From Streptomyces albus subsp. chlorinus (GTDB taxonomy: Bacteria; Actinomycetota; Actinomycetes; Streptomycetales; Streptomycetaceae): a stretch of DNA of 64,000 nucleotides. The notes beneath the pieces are model-generated. The model made no database searches. It saw only the letters and a program-made list of their open reading frames with translations, and was not told where the DNA came from. The position numbers and the translations under genes are program-made. Shown here piece after piece: positions 36,789-44,265 of the stretch; the first letter of the stretch is position 1; the number at the start of each line of letters is the position of its first letter. The stretch is from NCBI RefSeq assembly GCF_013302895.1, contig NZ_VJOK01000001.1:3092012-3156011 (forward strand), written 5' to 3'.

Positions 36789-36891
36789 GGCCACGGCGCC
36801 TGGCGCGCTGACGCCGCCTGGCCGGCCAGCGGTCCCCGGTCGGCCAGTGGCCCCCGGCGGGCGGGGGGTACGCGGCGGGCCGGGTGCGCCG

Positions 36892-37311
36892 TCATCCGCG
36901 GCTCCGGGGAGTCGAGCCGTGGCGGGGGCCGAGGGTGTGGTGGATCGTCGCCTGGAGCGCCGCGTGGAGGCACGCCGCGGGTGTGAGGGAGGCCGCCGGG
37001 GAGCAGGGGACGGCCCAGTGGGGGCCGGGCGGGTGCAGACGGTTCCTGGGCGGTACGGTCACCCAGTTCGCGGTGCCCAGCACCTGGACGGCGGTGAACT
37101 CGTCGAACGACCACTCGTTGGCGCTGCCCGGCTCGATGAGCCAGTAGAGGCGGCTGCCGTACGGATCGCGGATGACGGCTCCTGACAAGGCGCCGATCCG
37201 GGCCAGTACACCCTCGCCGAGGTAGGCGGGGACCCGTACGGCGTCCCACCACTCCCCCGCGGGTAACAGCACGGCATCCAGGCCCTTCGGCAGCGGCCAC
37301 CATACGGTCAC
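36892..37311 (-). CDS. Conserved Streptomyces protein, BdtA-like
   Basis: This 139-residue soluble protein starts VWWPLPKGLDAVLLPAGEWW after its first residues and continues WDAVRVPAYLGEGVLARIG and GAVIRDPYGSRLYWLIEPGS. It is Trp-rich in the first half. From memory it resembles small proteins of the BdtA type found next to XRE regulators in Streptomyces (SCO3328 region), and the neighbouring genes here, an XRE-TPR regulator and a flavoprotein, fit that region. The start is GTG at 37311 with AGGAGAAGCC. The promoter must lie in the dyad-rich region upstream. The function is not established to my knowledge. Confidence 0.75.
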   Translation of the reverse strand: MTVWWPLPKGLDAVLLPAGEWWDAVRVPAYLGEGVLARIGALSGAVIRDPYGSRLYWLIEPGSANEWSFDEFTAVQVLGTANWVTVPPRNRLHPPGPHWAVPCSPAASLTPAACLHAALQATIHHTLGPRHGSTPRSRG

Positions 37312-37443
37312 GGCTTCTCCTGTGCGTCTTGCGCCTCGTATGCGTCTTAAGCGTCGCCGTCGGTGGCTTCGTCGGCTCCCGAGGCGCCGACAACCACCGC
37401 ACCGTCGGCGCCTCAGGTTGTGACCCGCTCAGCTTGCCTACGA

Positions 37444-37503
37444 GGCAAGTGGCAAAGTGTCACCACTGAGTGACACTTTGCTCGCACAGTGTAGTCACTT
37501 GCC
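37444..37503. promoter_or_regulatory. Nested dyads between two minus-strand regulatory genes
   Basis: CAAAGTGTCA (37453-37462) pairs with TGACACTTTG (37471-37480), and outside it GGCAAGTG (37444-37451) pairs with CACTTGCC (37496-37503). TTGCC-N5-GGCAA lies just to the left. These are likely protein-binding sites controlling the 36892-37311 gene. Confidence 0.6.
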
Positions 37504-37552
37504 CAATGCCCCGCACCACATCACCGCGAAAGTCCCGCTCCCGCCTACCGCA

Positions 37553-37608
37553 TTGCCCCGTTGCCCCGTTGCCCCGTTGCCCCGTTGCCCCGTTGCCCCG
37601 GCACCATG
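37553..37608. repeat. Seven tandem copies of TTGCCCCG
   Basis: Seven perfect, uninterrupted 8-bp units run from 37553 to 37608, ending one base before the stop codon of the XRE-TPR gene. The array is outside the coding region. Confidence 0.95.
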
Positions 37609-37609
37609 C

Positions 37610-38986
37610 TCACAGGCCGAGCCATGCCGCCAGGTTGTCGAGCGTGTCGGGGGTGCGGCGGCGCTGGGCGACCAGGCCGTTGATGGTCTCGCGGGCGCCG
37701 GGGTGGTAACGGGTCTGTTCCGGCGCCAGTTTGCGGGCCGCCATCACCGACTCCAGGGCGGCGTCGCAGCGTCCCGTCTCCATCTCCGCGCGGGCGCGGT
37801 CCACATAGAAGTGCGCACGCCGCGACATCGGCCACCCGTTGGGGAGGCGGACCGTGCGGGACCGCTCCAGCGCCGCCCCGTACCGCCGCATCTCCACCTG
37901 TGCGGACACCTCGTGCACCGCCACATTGGCCGGTCCGAAGCTGAGCCAGTGGACACGGCCCGCCTCTCCGGTGCGTCCGGCGTAGAGGGCGGCCTCGCGC
38001 AGGTGGGCCGCCACCGCGTCGGCGTCGTGCGCACGGGCGGCGATGACGCTCGCTCCCAGGTGCAACTGCCCCCGGACGGCGAGGGTCTCCCGCGCCTCCC
38101 GGGCATCGGCGTCCGTACGGGAGACCGCCTTGTGACCCGCTTCGATGAGGCGCAGACCGATGGTGTGCTCACCCTCGCGGAAGTACGCGAGGGCGCGCAT
38201 GTACTGGCGTACGGCCGCGAGCAGGGGGTCCGAACCGCGCTCCGCGGCCCAGCCCAGCCGGTCGAGGGCGATGGTGGCCAGATCGTAGAAGCCGAGCTTG
38301 GTGGCGATGTCGTGCGCCGTGCGGTACGCCGAGCCCAGTGTCTGCCACAGCTCGGTACTGGGCGTGCGGTGGGCGGCTGTGGTGACCTCCGCGATGAAGG
38401 AGGGCAGCACGTGGGCGGCCTTGCTCAGCTGGGTGGCGCGCACCATCCGGCACAGGTCGTCGGCCTGGGCGGCGAGTTCGGCGGGGGTGCGTTCCCGCTC
38501 CGTCGCGCCGCCGCCCCGAAGCTCACCCCGTCCGCCCGTCAGCCGGCCCGCCGGTCCGCCTCCCGTCCCGTCCCGCGCGCCGCCCGCAGGGCCACCTGCG
38601 GGGCCGCTGCCCGGACAGCTGTCCAGGTCGGTTCCCGTACCGGTTCCCCGGCGGTCACCCGGATCGCTCACCGGGCGGCCCTCCAGACCGTCCTCCAGGT
38701 CGTAGAGGTCCAGCGACTCGCGGATGGGACGGATGAGTGCGGCGAGCTTGTCCTGCTGGAGCTCGTTGACGTACGGCTGCCCGGTCAGCACCGTCACGTC
38801 GATCCGCAGCAGCCGCGCCACCGCGGAGATCAGGTCGGGCGAGGCGTTCTTGCGGCCCTCCTCGACCTGGCGCAACAGGCTGTAGGAGTAGGGGAGTCTC
38901 GCCGCCAGTCCGCGCTGGGTCAGCCCTGCCAGCTTGCGTTGGTGGGCGATACGGACGCCCGCGTGTTCTTCCTTCGGCCCGCGCAT
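37610..38986 (-). CDS. XRE regulator with TPR-like C-terminus
   Basis: This 458-residue regulator has an N-terminal HTH: VRIAHQRKLAGLTQRGLAAR followed by YSYSLLRQVEEGRKNASPDL (about 9-50). A Gly/Arg/Pro-rich linker (about 105-165) follows, then helical repeats covering the rest, for example LGSAYRTAHDIATKLGFYDL and ALAYFREGEHTIGLRLIEAG. Such XRE-TPR proteins in Streptomyces often respond to small signals and act in development. The ATG at 38986 has GGAGACGCTG upstream. Its stop abuts the 8-bp tandem array. It lies between the BdtA-like gene (same strand) and a divergent flavoprotein gene. Confidence 0.85.
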   Translation of the reverse strand: MRGPKEEHAGVRIAHQRKLAGLTQRGLAARLPYSYSLLRQVEEGRKNASPDLISAVARLLRIDVTVLTGQPYVNELQQDKLAALIRPIRESLDLYDLEDGLEGRPVSDPGDRRGTGTGTDLDSCPGSGPAGGPAGGARDGTGGGPAGRLTGGRGELRGGGATERERTPAELAAQADDLCRMVRATQLSKAAHVLPSFIAEVTTAAHRTPSTELWQTLGSAYRTAHDIATKLGFYDLATIALDRLGWAAERGSDPLLAAVRQYMRALAYFREGEHTIGLRLIEAGHKAVSRTDADAREARETLAVRGQLHLGASVIAARAHDADAVAAHLREAALYAGRTGEAGRVHWLSFGPANVAVHEVSAQVEMRRYGAALERSRTVRLPNGWPMSRRAHFYVDRARAEMETGRCDAALESVMAARKLAPEQTRYHPGARETINGLVAQRRRTPDTLDNLAAWLGL

Positions 38987-39186
38987 CAGCGTCTCCGTTC
39001 CGCTCCCTGCGATGACCCGGCACGGTACGCACGTTGTGGCAAGTAGGTGCTTTTCAGCCGGAGGTTCCACCCGATCGTGTTCAGTTGAGTTGCGCCGGGG
39101 GGCGCGTTGTGGGAGATGCGCGCAGAGGAGACGGCAGAGGGCCCGGCAGAGGGCGAAACCGCAGGCATTCGTGGTGGGATGCGACT

Positions 39187-39792
39187 ATGCCCTCACCCGT
39201 CCTGTACCTGCTCGCCTGCGCGGCACCTCCCGTTCTCCGGGTGGCCGATGTCGTCGAGGACGCCCAACGCGCCGGCTGGGACGTGTGCCTGGGGCTCACC
39301 CCCACGGCGGCGCTCTGGCTGGAGGACCGCCTGCCCGCCCTGGAGCGCCGGACGGGACACCCCGTGCGCTCCCGCTACAAGCTCCCCGGCGGGCCCGATG
39401 TGTGGCCGCCCGCGACGGTGGCCCTGGTGGCGCCCGCGACGTTCAACACCGTCAACCAGTGGGCGCTAGGAATCACGGACAAGTTCGTGGTGGGTTTCGC
39501 CGCCGAGGCGATCGGCAAAAGCATCCCCCTGGTGACCATGCCGTGCGTGAACGCGGCCTACGCCCGGCACCCTCAGTTCGCCCGCTCCCTCGACGTGCTG
39601 CGCGGGGCGGGCGTACGAGTCCTGTACGGGGAGGGCGGTTTCGTGCCGAACCCTCCCGGTGAGGGCCGCCCGGGCGCGTTCCCCTGGGACTTGGCACTGC
39701 GGGCCGCAGGAGAGGCCGAAGGGGGAGAGGGGTCCGGGTGGGCCGAGGGAGCCGAGCCGGCCGGGCACCGTCCGGGAGAAGTCACGAACTGA
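39187..39792 (+). CDS. Flavoprotein-domain protein
   Basis: This 201-residue protein has the flavoprotein fold of the phosphopantothenoylcysteine decarboxylase superfamily. It begins PSPVLYLLACAAPPVLRVAD, then RRTGHPVRSRYKLPGGPDVW, then the FMN-site-like VALVAPATFNTVNQWALGIT (about 82-101) and IPLVTMPCVNAAYARHPQFA. The last 35 residues are a Gly/Glu-rich tail. No partner domain is attached, so it is not a full Dfp. The ATG at 39187 follows GGTGGGATG. It is divergent from the XRE-TPR regulator. Which substrate it decarboxylates or reduces is unknown. Confidence 0.85.
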   Translation: MPSPVLYLLACAAPPVLRVADVVEDAQRAGWDVCLGLTPTAALWLEDRLPALERRTGHPVRSRYKLPGGPDVWPPATVALVAPATFNTVNQWALGITDKFVVGFAAEAIGKSIPLVTMPCVNAAYARHPQFARSLDVLRGAGVRVLYGEGGFVPNPPGEGRPGAFPWDLALRAAGEAEGGEGSGWAEGAEPAGHRPGEVTN

Positions 39793-40507
39793 ACCGGACG
39801 CGACCGCGGAAGCCCGCCGCGGCGGATCTCGCCGGGTCCTTTCCGTTGTCCCGATGGGGGGTGACTCTGTCCGGTGCTCACGGGCTGCGGTTTGCGGGCC
39901 GCATGCGAGGCGACTGCGGGCTGCGCGTGGGTTCCTCGAAGGAGGTCTCCCACGACCGACTGCGTGGCGCAGACAGTCGTGCACCGCCGAGCACGGGCCG
40001 GACGGTGCTGCTCGGCGACGCCTGTTGGCCGTCTCCCTGCTGGCGCGGGCCAAGACGCCTCCCTCGGGATCGCCGGCGCGCACGTACTGGCGACGCAACT
40101 GGCCGGCGCCTGCGGGAGCGCGCTCGGGGATGCGCGCGGGAGCGCCCACGGGAACGCGAGCCGTCCGAGCCGCCGGAGCTGGCGGAGCTGGCGGAACTGG
40201 CGGAACTGGCGGAACTGGCGGAGGGTGGCGGAACTGGCGGAGGGTGGCGGAACTGACAATGGCGGGAGCCGACGGCTGACCGGCCGGGGTCGGACGAGGA
40301 CGTGTCTGGGCGCACCGTCCGGCGAAGGCCGCTCTTTCTTCCGCTGCACTTCCGGGTTTCTTCTGGTTTTCTTCCGGTTTTCTTCCGCCCGCGCGATGAG
40401 TTCCGCCGCGTCGGCCGGTCTGTCTCTGTGTGAAGCTTCACCGCCCCAGGGGCGGCGCCCGTGAAGAACCTGAGTGAACACGTGAGAACCCGAGAGAAGA
40501 GGCAGCC
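39793..40507. other. Long intergenic region with 9-bp tandem repeats
   Basis: No gene is firmly supported. One plus frame downstream of GAAGGAGG (about 39940) gives TTDCVAQTVVHRRARAGRCC with fair GC3 but no ATG or GTG in place. Units of GGAACTGGC and variants run from about 40174 to 40255. Around 40340-40390 a TTCTTCCGGTTTTC motif recurs. The 40508 gene's promoter should lie near the right end. Confidence 0.45.
40174..40255. repeat. Degenerate 9-10 bp tandem repeats (GGAACTGGC)
   Basis: About nine units: two of GGAGCTGGC, five of GGAACTGGC or GGAACTGAC, and two interspersed of GGAGGGTGGC, in a non-coding stretch. Confidence 0.85.
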
Positions 40508-40912
40508 ATGTCCCGGAAGATCTTCGTCAACCTGCCGGTCAAGGACCTGAACCGCAGCATCGACTTCTTCACCAAGTGCGGTTTCTCCTTCGACCCCCGG
40601 TTCACCGACGAGAACGCCACCTGCATGGTCGTCGGTGAGGACATCCGCGTGATGCTGCTCGTCGAGCCGTTCTTCCGCTCCTTCTCCCGGCGGGAGATCC
40701 CCGACACCGCGCGTACCAGCGAGGTGCTGGTCGCTCTGTCCGCCGAGAGCCGCGAGGAGGTGGACGAGCTGGTGGAGCGCGCGCTCGACGCCGGCGCCGA
40801 GGCTCACGGCGAGCCCCAGGCGGACGGCCCGATGTACGGCCGTTCCTTCACCGACCCGGACGGTCACATCTGGGAGGTCATGTGGATGGACCCGACGGCC
40901 CTCGAGGGCTGA
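40508..40912 (+). CDS. VOC-family (glyoxalase-like) protein
   Basis: This 134-residue protein has the paired beta-alpha-beta-beta-beta modules of the vicinal oxygen chelate fold. It begins SRKIFVNLPVKDLNRSIDFF and ends YGRSFTDPDGHIWEVMWMDP, with the usual PDGHxWE sequence. Its size and lack of other domains fit the PhnB/glyoxalase-like group. The metal ligand pattern is only partly conserved (a first-module His is absent), so its chemistry is uncertain. The ATG at 40508 follows AGAGAAGAGGCAGCC. A second VOC gene follows 178 bases downstream. Confidence 0.88.
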   Translation: MSRKIFVNLPVKDLNRSIDFFTKCGFSFDPRFTDENATCMVVGEDIRVMLLVEPFFRSFSRREIPDTARTSEVLVALSAESREEVDELVERALDAGAEAHGEPQADGPMYGRSFTDPDGHIWEVMWMDPTALEG

Positions 40913-41090
40913 CGGCCGTGCCGGGCGGGTCCCGCGGTCCCGCGGTCCGCGACGGGCCCGCCGGCGCGCTGCACTGCCTCCGACGACAGACGTACGCCGA
41001 AGTACCGAGCCGGAAGGTGAAATTCCGCCCGGCTCCCGGTCGTTGATCTCGGTGACCGACCCGGTACGAAGCGTGAAAGAGGAGGCGGCC

Positions 41091-41486
41091 ATGCCGGTCC
41101 AGCTCAACCACACCATCGTGCGCGCCCGCGACAAGAAGCGGTCCGCCCAGTTCCTCGCGGAGCTGCTGGACCTCGAGGTGCAGCCCCAGTTCGGGCCGTT
41201 CCTCCCGGTCGTCACCGCCAACGACGTGGCCCTGGACTTCGCCGACGCGGGTGCGGAACCCGTCGTTCCGCAGCACTACGCGTTCCTGGTGTCCGAGGAG
41301 GAGTTCGACGCGATCTTCGGCCGGATCAAGGCCGCCGGTCTGGCGTACTACGCGGACCCGGGACGCACGCGGCCCGGTCAGATCAACCACAACGACGGCG
41401 GCCGGGGCGTGTACTGGCTCGACCCGGACGGCCACGTCCTGGAGATCATCACCCGCCACTACGGCGCCGAGGGCCGGACCGGCTGA
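41091..41486 (+). CDS. VOC-family (glyoxalase-like) protein
   Basis: This 131-residue vicinal oxygen chelate protein begins PVQLNHTIVRARDKKRSAQF, with the first-module His in LNHTIV, and ends GVYWLDPDGHVLEIITRHYG with a Glu ligand in VLEII. It therefore looks like a metal-binding member, unlike its upstream neighbour. The segment PGQINHNDGGRGVYW is frequent in this subgroup. The ATG at 41091 has AGAGGAGGCGG upstream; the open frame back to 41043 has none. It is probably a small-molecule isomerase, dioxygenase or resistance-type protein. The substrate is unknown. Confidence 0.9.
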   Translation: MPVQLNHTIVRARDKKRSAQFLAELLDLEVQPQFGPFLPVVTANDVALDFADAGAEPVVPQHYAFLVSEEEFDAIFGRIKAAGLAYYADPGRTRPGQINHNDGGRGVYWLDPDGHVLEIITRHYGAEGRTG

Positions 41487-41529
41487 CGCCCGGAAGCCGC
41501 GGGGGCCCGGGGCGGGCACCCGTCAGTCC

Positions 41530-41625
41530 CGCGAGGCAGCGGTCCGGTGAAGCGGCGATCCGGTGAAGCGGCGATCCGGTGAGGCAGCGGTCCCGTGAGG
41601 CAGCGGTCCCGTGAGATGCCGGTCG
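41530..41625. repeat. Degenerate tandem repeats of about 16-18 bp
   Basis: GAAGCGGCGATCCGGT occurs twice in a row, flanked by copies of GAGGCAGCGGTCCCGT. About six related units fill this non-coding stretch just past the stop of the 41669-44068 gene. Confidence 0.8.
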
Positions 41626-41668
41626 TGAGGCATCGGCCCCGTGCGGCTCCGGGCGGGCCCATGAGGCG

Positions 41669-44068
41669 TCAGTCCCGCGAGTCCCCGGCATCCTCCCGGT
41701 CGGGGCACGGTGTGCCGCGCGGCAGCTCGTAGGGGGCTGCGATGCGGTAGACGCCGGGGCGTGGCGCGTCCAGCACCGTCCAGGTGTCCTGTACGGGTTC
41801 GTCCTTGCCCTGCGGCGGCGGGCCTCCGAAGGTCGGTTCGGCCTCGCGCAGGCATCCGTTGACGTTGTCCTCCTCCCGGGAGGGCGGCACCACGCGGTCG
41901 CCGTCCGCGTCGACCAGCCCCAGCCACGGCGAGTACGGCACCCGCACCAGCACACGCCCGCTCTCCCGCACCCGGACGGTGACGCTCTCGGCGTCGGCCC
42001 GCTCGACCGACGCCGAGGCATCCACCAGGGGCACGGCGCCCTTGACGCGGAAGAGGCGCCAGCTGTCGTCGGACCAGATCTCCTCCAGGTACGGCTGGCC
42101 CTCGCTCACCAGCTTGGCCTCGGCGACACCACCCGCGATGTCAGGCGGGTCGGCGGGCAGGACGACGTAGTGGACGGCCCAGCGGCGCAGCCACGCGTAG
42201 TAGCGGTCGGGGCTGAGTTCCTTCTCGTAGAAGAGGGGGTTGCGCTCCAGGTCTGCCTGGCGGTTCCAGCCGCGGGCGAGGTTGACGTACGGCGCCAGGG
42301 CCGACGCCTCGCGGTGGCTGTTGACGGGGACGACCTCCACACGGGCGCGGTCCGCGTCGGCCTTCTTCAACTGGGCGACCAGGGGTTTCAGCTCCGCCGA
42401 CCAGTCGGTGTCGGGGGTGGTGTGCAGGACGTCCCAGGTGGGCTTGGCGATCTGCCAGCCCATGGTCACCAGCAGCGCGAGGGCCATGGCGAGCCCCCGG
42501 CGTGACTTCCACGGCCGCCAGCCGCGGCCCACCACGATCGGCACCGCCGCCAGCAGCGCCACCGCCCCGAACAGCAGCCCGAGCCGTTCGACGTTCGAGC
42601 CGACCTGCGAGGGGATCGCCCAGGTCAGCACGATACCCAGCGCGTAGATGGCGCCGCCGACGCGGACGGCCATCCAGGTCTTGGGCACCATCAGCGTCAC
42701 CGCGACGGCACCGAGGACGGGGAAGATCAGCGACACGAACGGCATCGGCTGCACGCCCGTGAACGGGAAGAGGAGGGTGGAAGCGGCGACGACCACCGGC
42801 GGCGGCACGGCCACCGCGAACATGGCCGCGGGCCTGCGGGCCAGCAGCAGCGAGGCGGCGACGACCTCCAGGAAGAGCCCGGCGACGGGGCTGGCGGCGG
42901 TGGCGAGCGCGGCCAGCAGTATCGCGAGCGCCGCCCGCACATACCGCGCCGGGCGGCTGGCACGTGACCCGCGCCAGCGCCCCGGCCACGTCCACACGAC
43001 CGCGACCGCGCCGAGGCCGAAGAGCATGCCCAGCGCGAAGGTCACCCGTCCCGAGGCCGCGTTGCACGCGAACGCGAACGCGCCCCACAGCGAGGGCACC
43101 AGCGGTTCGGGCACCGTCCGGGCCAGCAGCAGGGCCAGCAGCCCGGCCGAGAGCACACCGGCCAGTATCAGCGTCGAGCGGACGCCGAGCACCGCCATCA
43201 AATAGGGCGAGATGACGCTGTAGGAGACGGGGTGCATCCCGCCGTACCAGGCGAGGTTGTAGGCGGAGCCCGGGTGTTCGCCCGCGAACTCGGCCCAGGC
43301 GTCCTGCGCGGCCAGGTCGCCGCCGCCGCTGGCCAGGAACCAGAGCCAGAGCAGATGGAGCAGGGCCCCTGCCGCCAGGGCGGCGCCGACGACGCCGTAC
43401 GGCCGGGACAGCACATGGCGCACGCCGCTCCACCAGCGCGACAGCCGCCGCTCGGTGCCGCGCTCGACTGCCGGAGCACCCTCGGCGGACGCCGCTGCCC
43501 TGACGGACCCCTCGGTCCCGACGGGTACGCCGGCCTCGGCGGGTGTCCCGGTCCCGACGGGTGCGCCGCCCCCGATGGGTGCCTCGGTCCCGACGGGCGC
43601 GCCAGCCTCGGCGGGTGTCTCGGTCCCGACGGGTACGCCGGGCCCGACGGGCGCCTCGGTCTCGATGGACCCCCCGGTCCCAACAGGTGCCTCGGTCCCG
43701 ACGGATGCGGCGGCCCCCGCCGGCTCGGCCGGGTCGGCCGCCCCGGAAAGCTCGGAAGTCCCGAACGGCCCGGAAGCCCCGGAGGACTCGGAGATCCCGG
43801 CGGACCCGGAAGTCCCGGAGAGCCCAGGGGACCCGGAGGACCCGGAGCGCCCTGGGAGCCCGGACGTCGCCGGGGCCGCGGTCCGTTCGCGGGCGGGCGG
43901 GGGCAGGGGATCCGGTTCCGGCCGGTTCCCCTGCGGGCGCTGCCCGGGAACGGGTGCGCGAACGGCATCCAAGGCGTCCTCCACGCCCGGACTCCCGGCT
44001 ATCTCACCGGCGCCGGCGCCGGAGTCAGGCCCCGACTCCGGCGTCGGAGGTGGGTGCACGGTGGCCAC
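41669..44068 (-). CDS. Polytopic membrane protein with long disordered N-terminus
   Basis: This 799-residue protein has a repetitive N-terminus of about 215 residues (Ser/Gly-Pro units then PVGTE/APVGTG units) and about 11-13 membrane helices from residue 230 to 570, including GVVGAALAAGALLHLLWLWF and STLILAGVLSAGLLALLLAR. An extracytoplasmic C-terminal domain (about 570-799) follows, with VHYVVLPADPPDIAGGVAEA and EEIWSDDSWRLFRVKGAVPL. The layout, a loop with Asp after TM1 and a large C-terminal domain, resembles GT-C-type polyprenol-linked glycosyltransferases, but no catalytic motif is certain. The start is GTG at 44068. The N-terminal repeats are also visible at DNA level around 43540-43850. 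Confidence 0.8.
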   Translation of the reverse strand: MATVHPPPTPESGPDSGAGAGEIAGSPGVEDALDAVRAPVPGQRPQGNRPEPDPLPPPARERTAAPATSGLPGRSGSSGSPGLSGTSGSAGISESSGASGPFGTSELSGAADPAEPAGAAASVGTEAPVGTGGSIETEAPVGPGVPVGTETPAEAGAPVGTEAPIGGGAPVGTGTPAEAGVPVGTEGSVRAAASAEGAPAVERGTERRLSRWWSGVRHVLSRPYGVVGAALAAGALLHLLWLWFLASGGGDLAAQDAWAEFAGEHPGSAYNLAWYGGMHPVSYSVISPYLMAVLGVRSTLILAGVLSAGLLALLLARTVPEPLVPSLWGAFAFACNAASGRVTFALGMLFGLGAVAVVWTWPGRWRGSRASRPARYVRAALAILLAALATAASPVAGLFLEVVAASLLLARRPAAMFAVAVPPPVVVAASTLLFPFTGVQPMPFVSLIFPVLGAVAVTLMVPKTWMAVRVGGAIYALGIVLTWAIPSQVGSNVERLGLLFGAVALLAAVPIVVGRGWRPWKSRRGLAMALALLVTMGWQIAKPTWDVLHTTPDTDWSAELKPLVAQLKKADADRARVEVVPVNSHREASALAPYVNLARGWNRQADLERNPLFYEKELSPDRYYAWLRRWAVHYVVLPADPPDIAGGVAEAKLVSEGQPYLEEIWSDDSWRLFRVKGAVPLVDASASVERADAESVTVRVRESGRVLVRVPYSPWLGLVDADGDRVVPPSREEDNVNGCLREAEPTFGGPPPQGKDEPVQDTWTVLDAPRPGVYRIAAPYELPRGTPCPDREDAGDSRD

Positions 44069-44265
44069 TGCGCTCTCTCCCCGTCCTCCCCGTACAGATG
44101 TGCGGCTCAGATCCGCATGACGTTACCGGACCACGCCGCGACGCTCCCCCGACGCCCCAACACGCTCCCCGTGATTCACCACAGGGAGCGTGTGGGGCGC
44201 GCGGGACGCGCGGACGAACCGGGCGTGCCGACTGGAACGGGGGACGCCGCAGCACGCGGAAAGGT

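Noticed and set aside
37553-37608. CRISPR array
   Set aside because: Units are 8 bp and contiguous with no spacers. No CRISPR-like repeat-spacer pattern or cas gene was seen in the window.
39738-40256. 172-codon plus frame ending in ELAELAEL repeats
   Set aside because: It starts inside the flavoprotein gene and its repeats merely translate a DNA tandem array.
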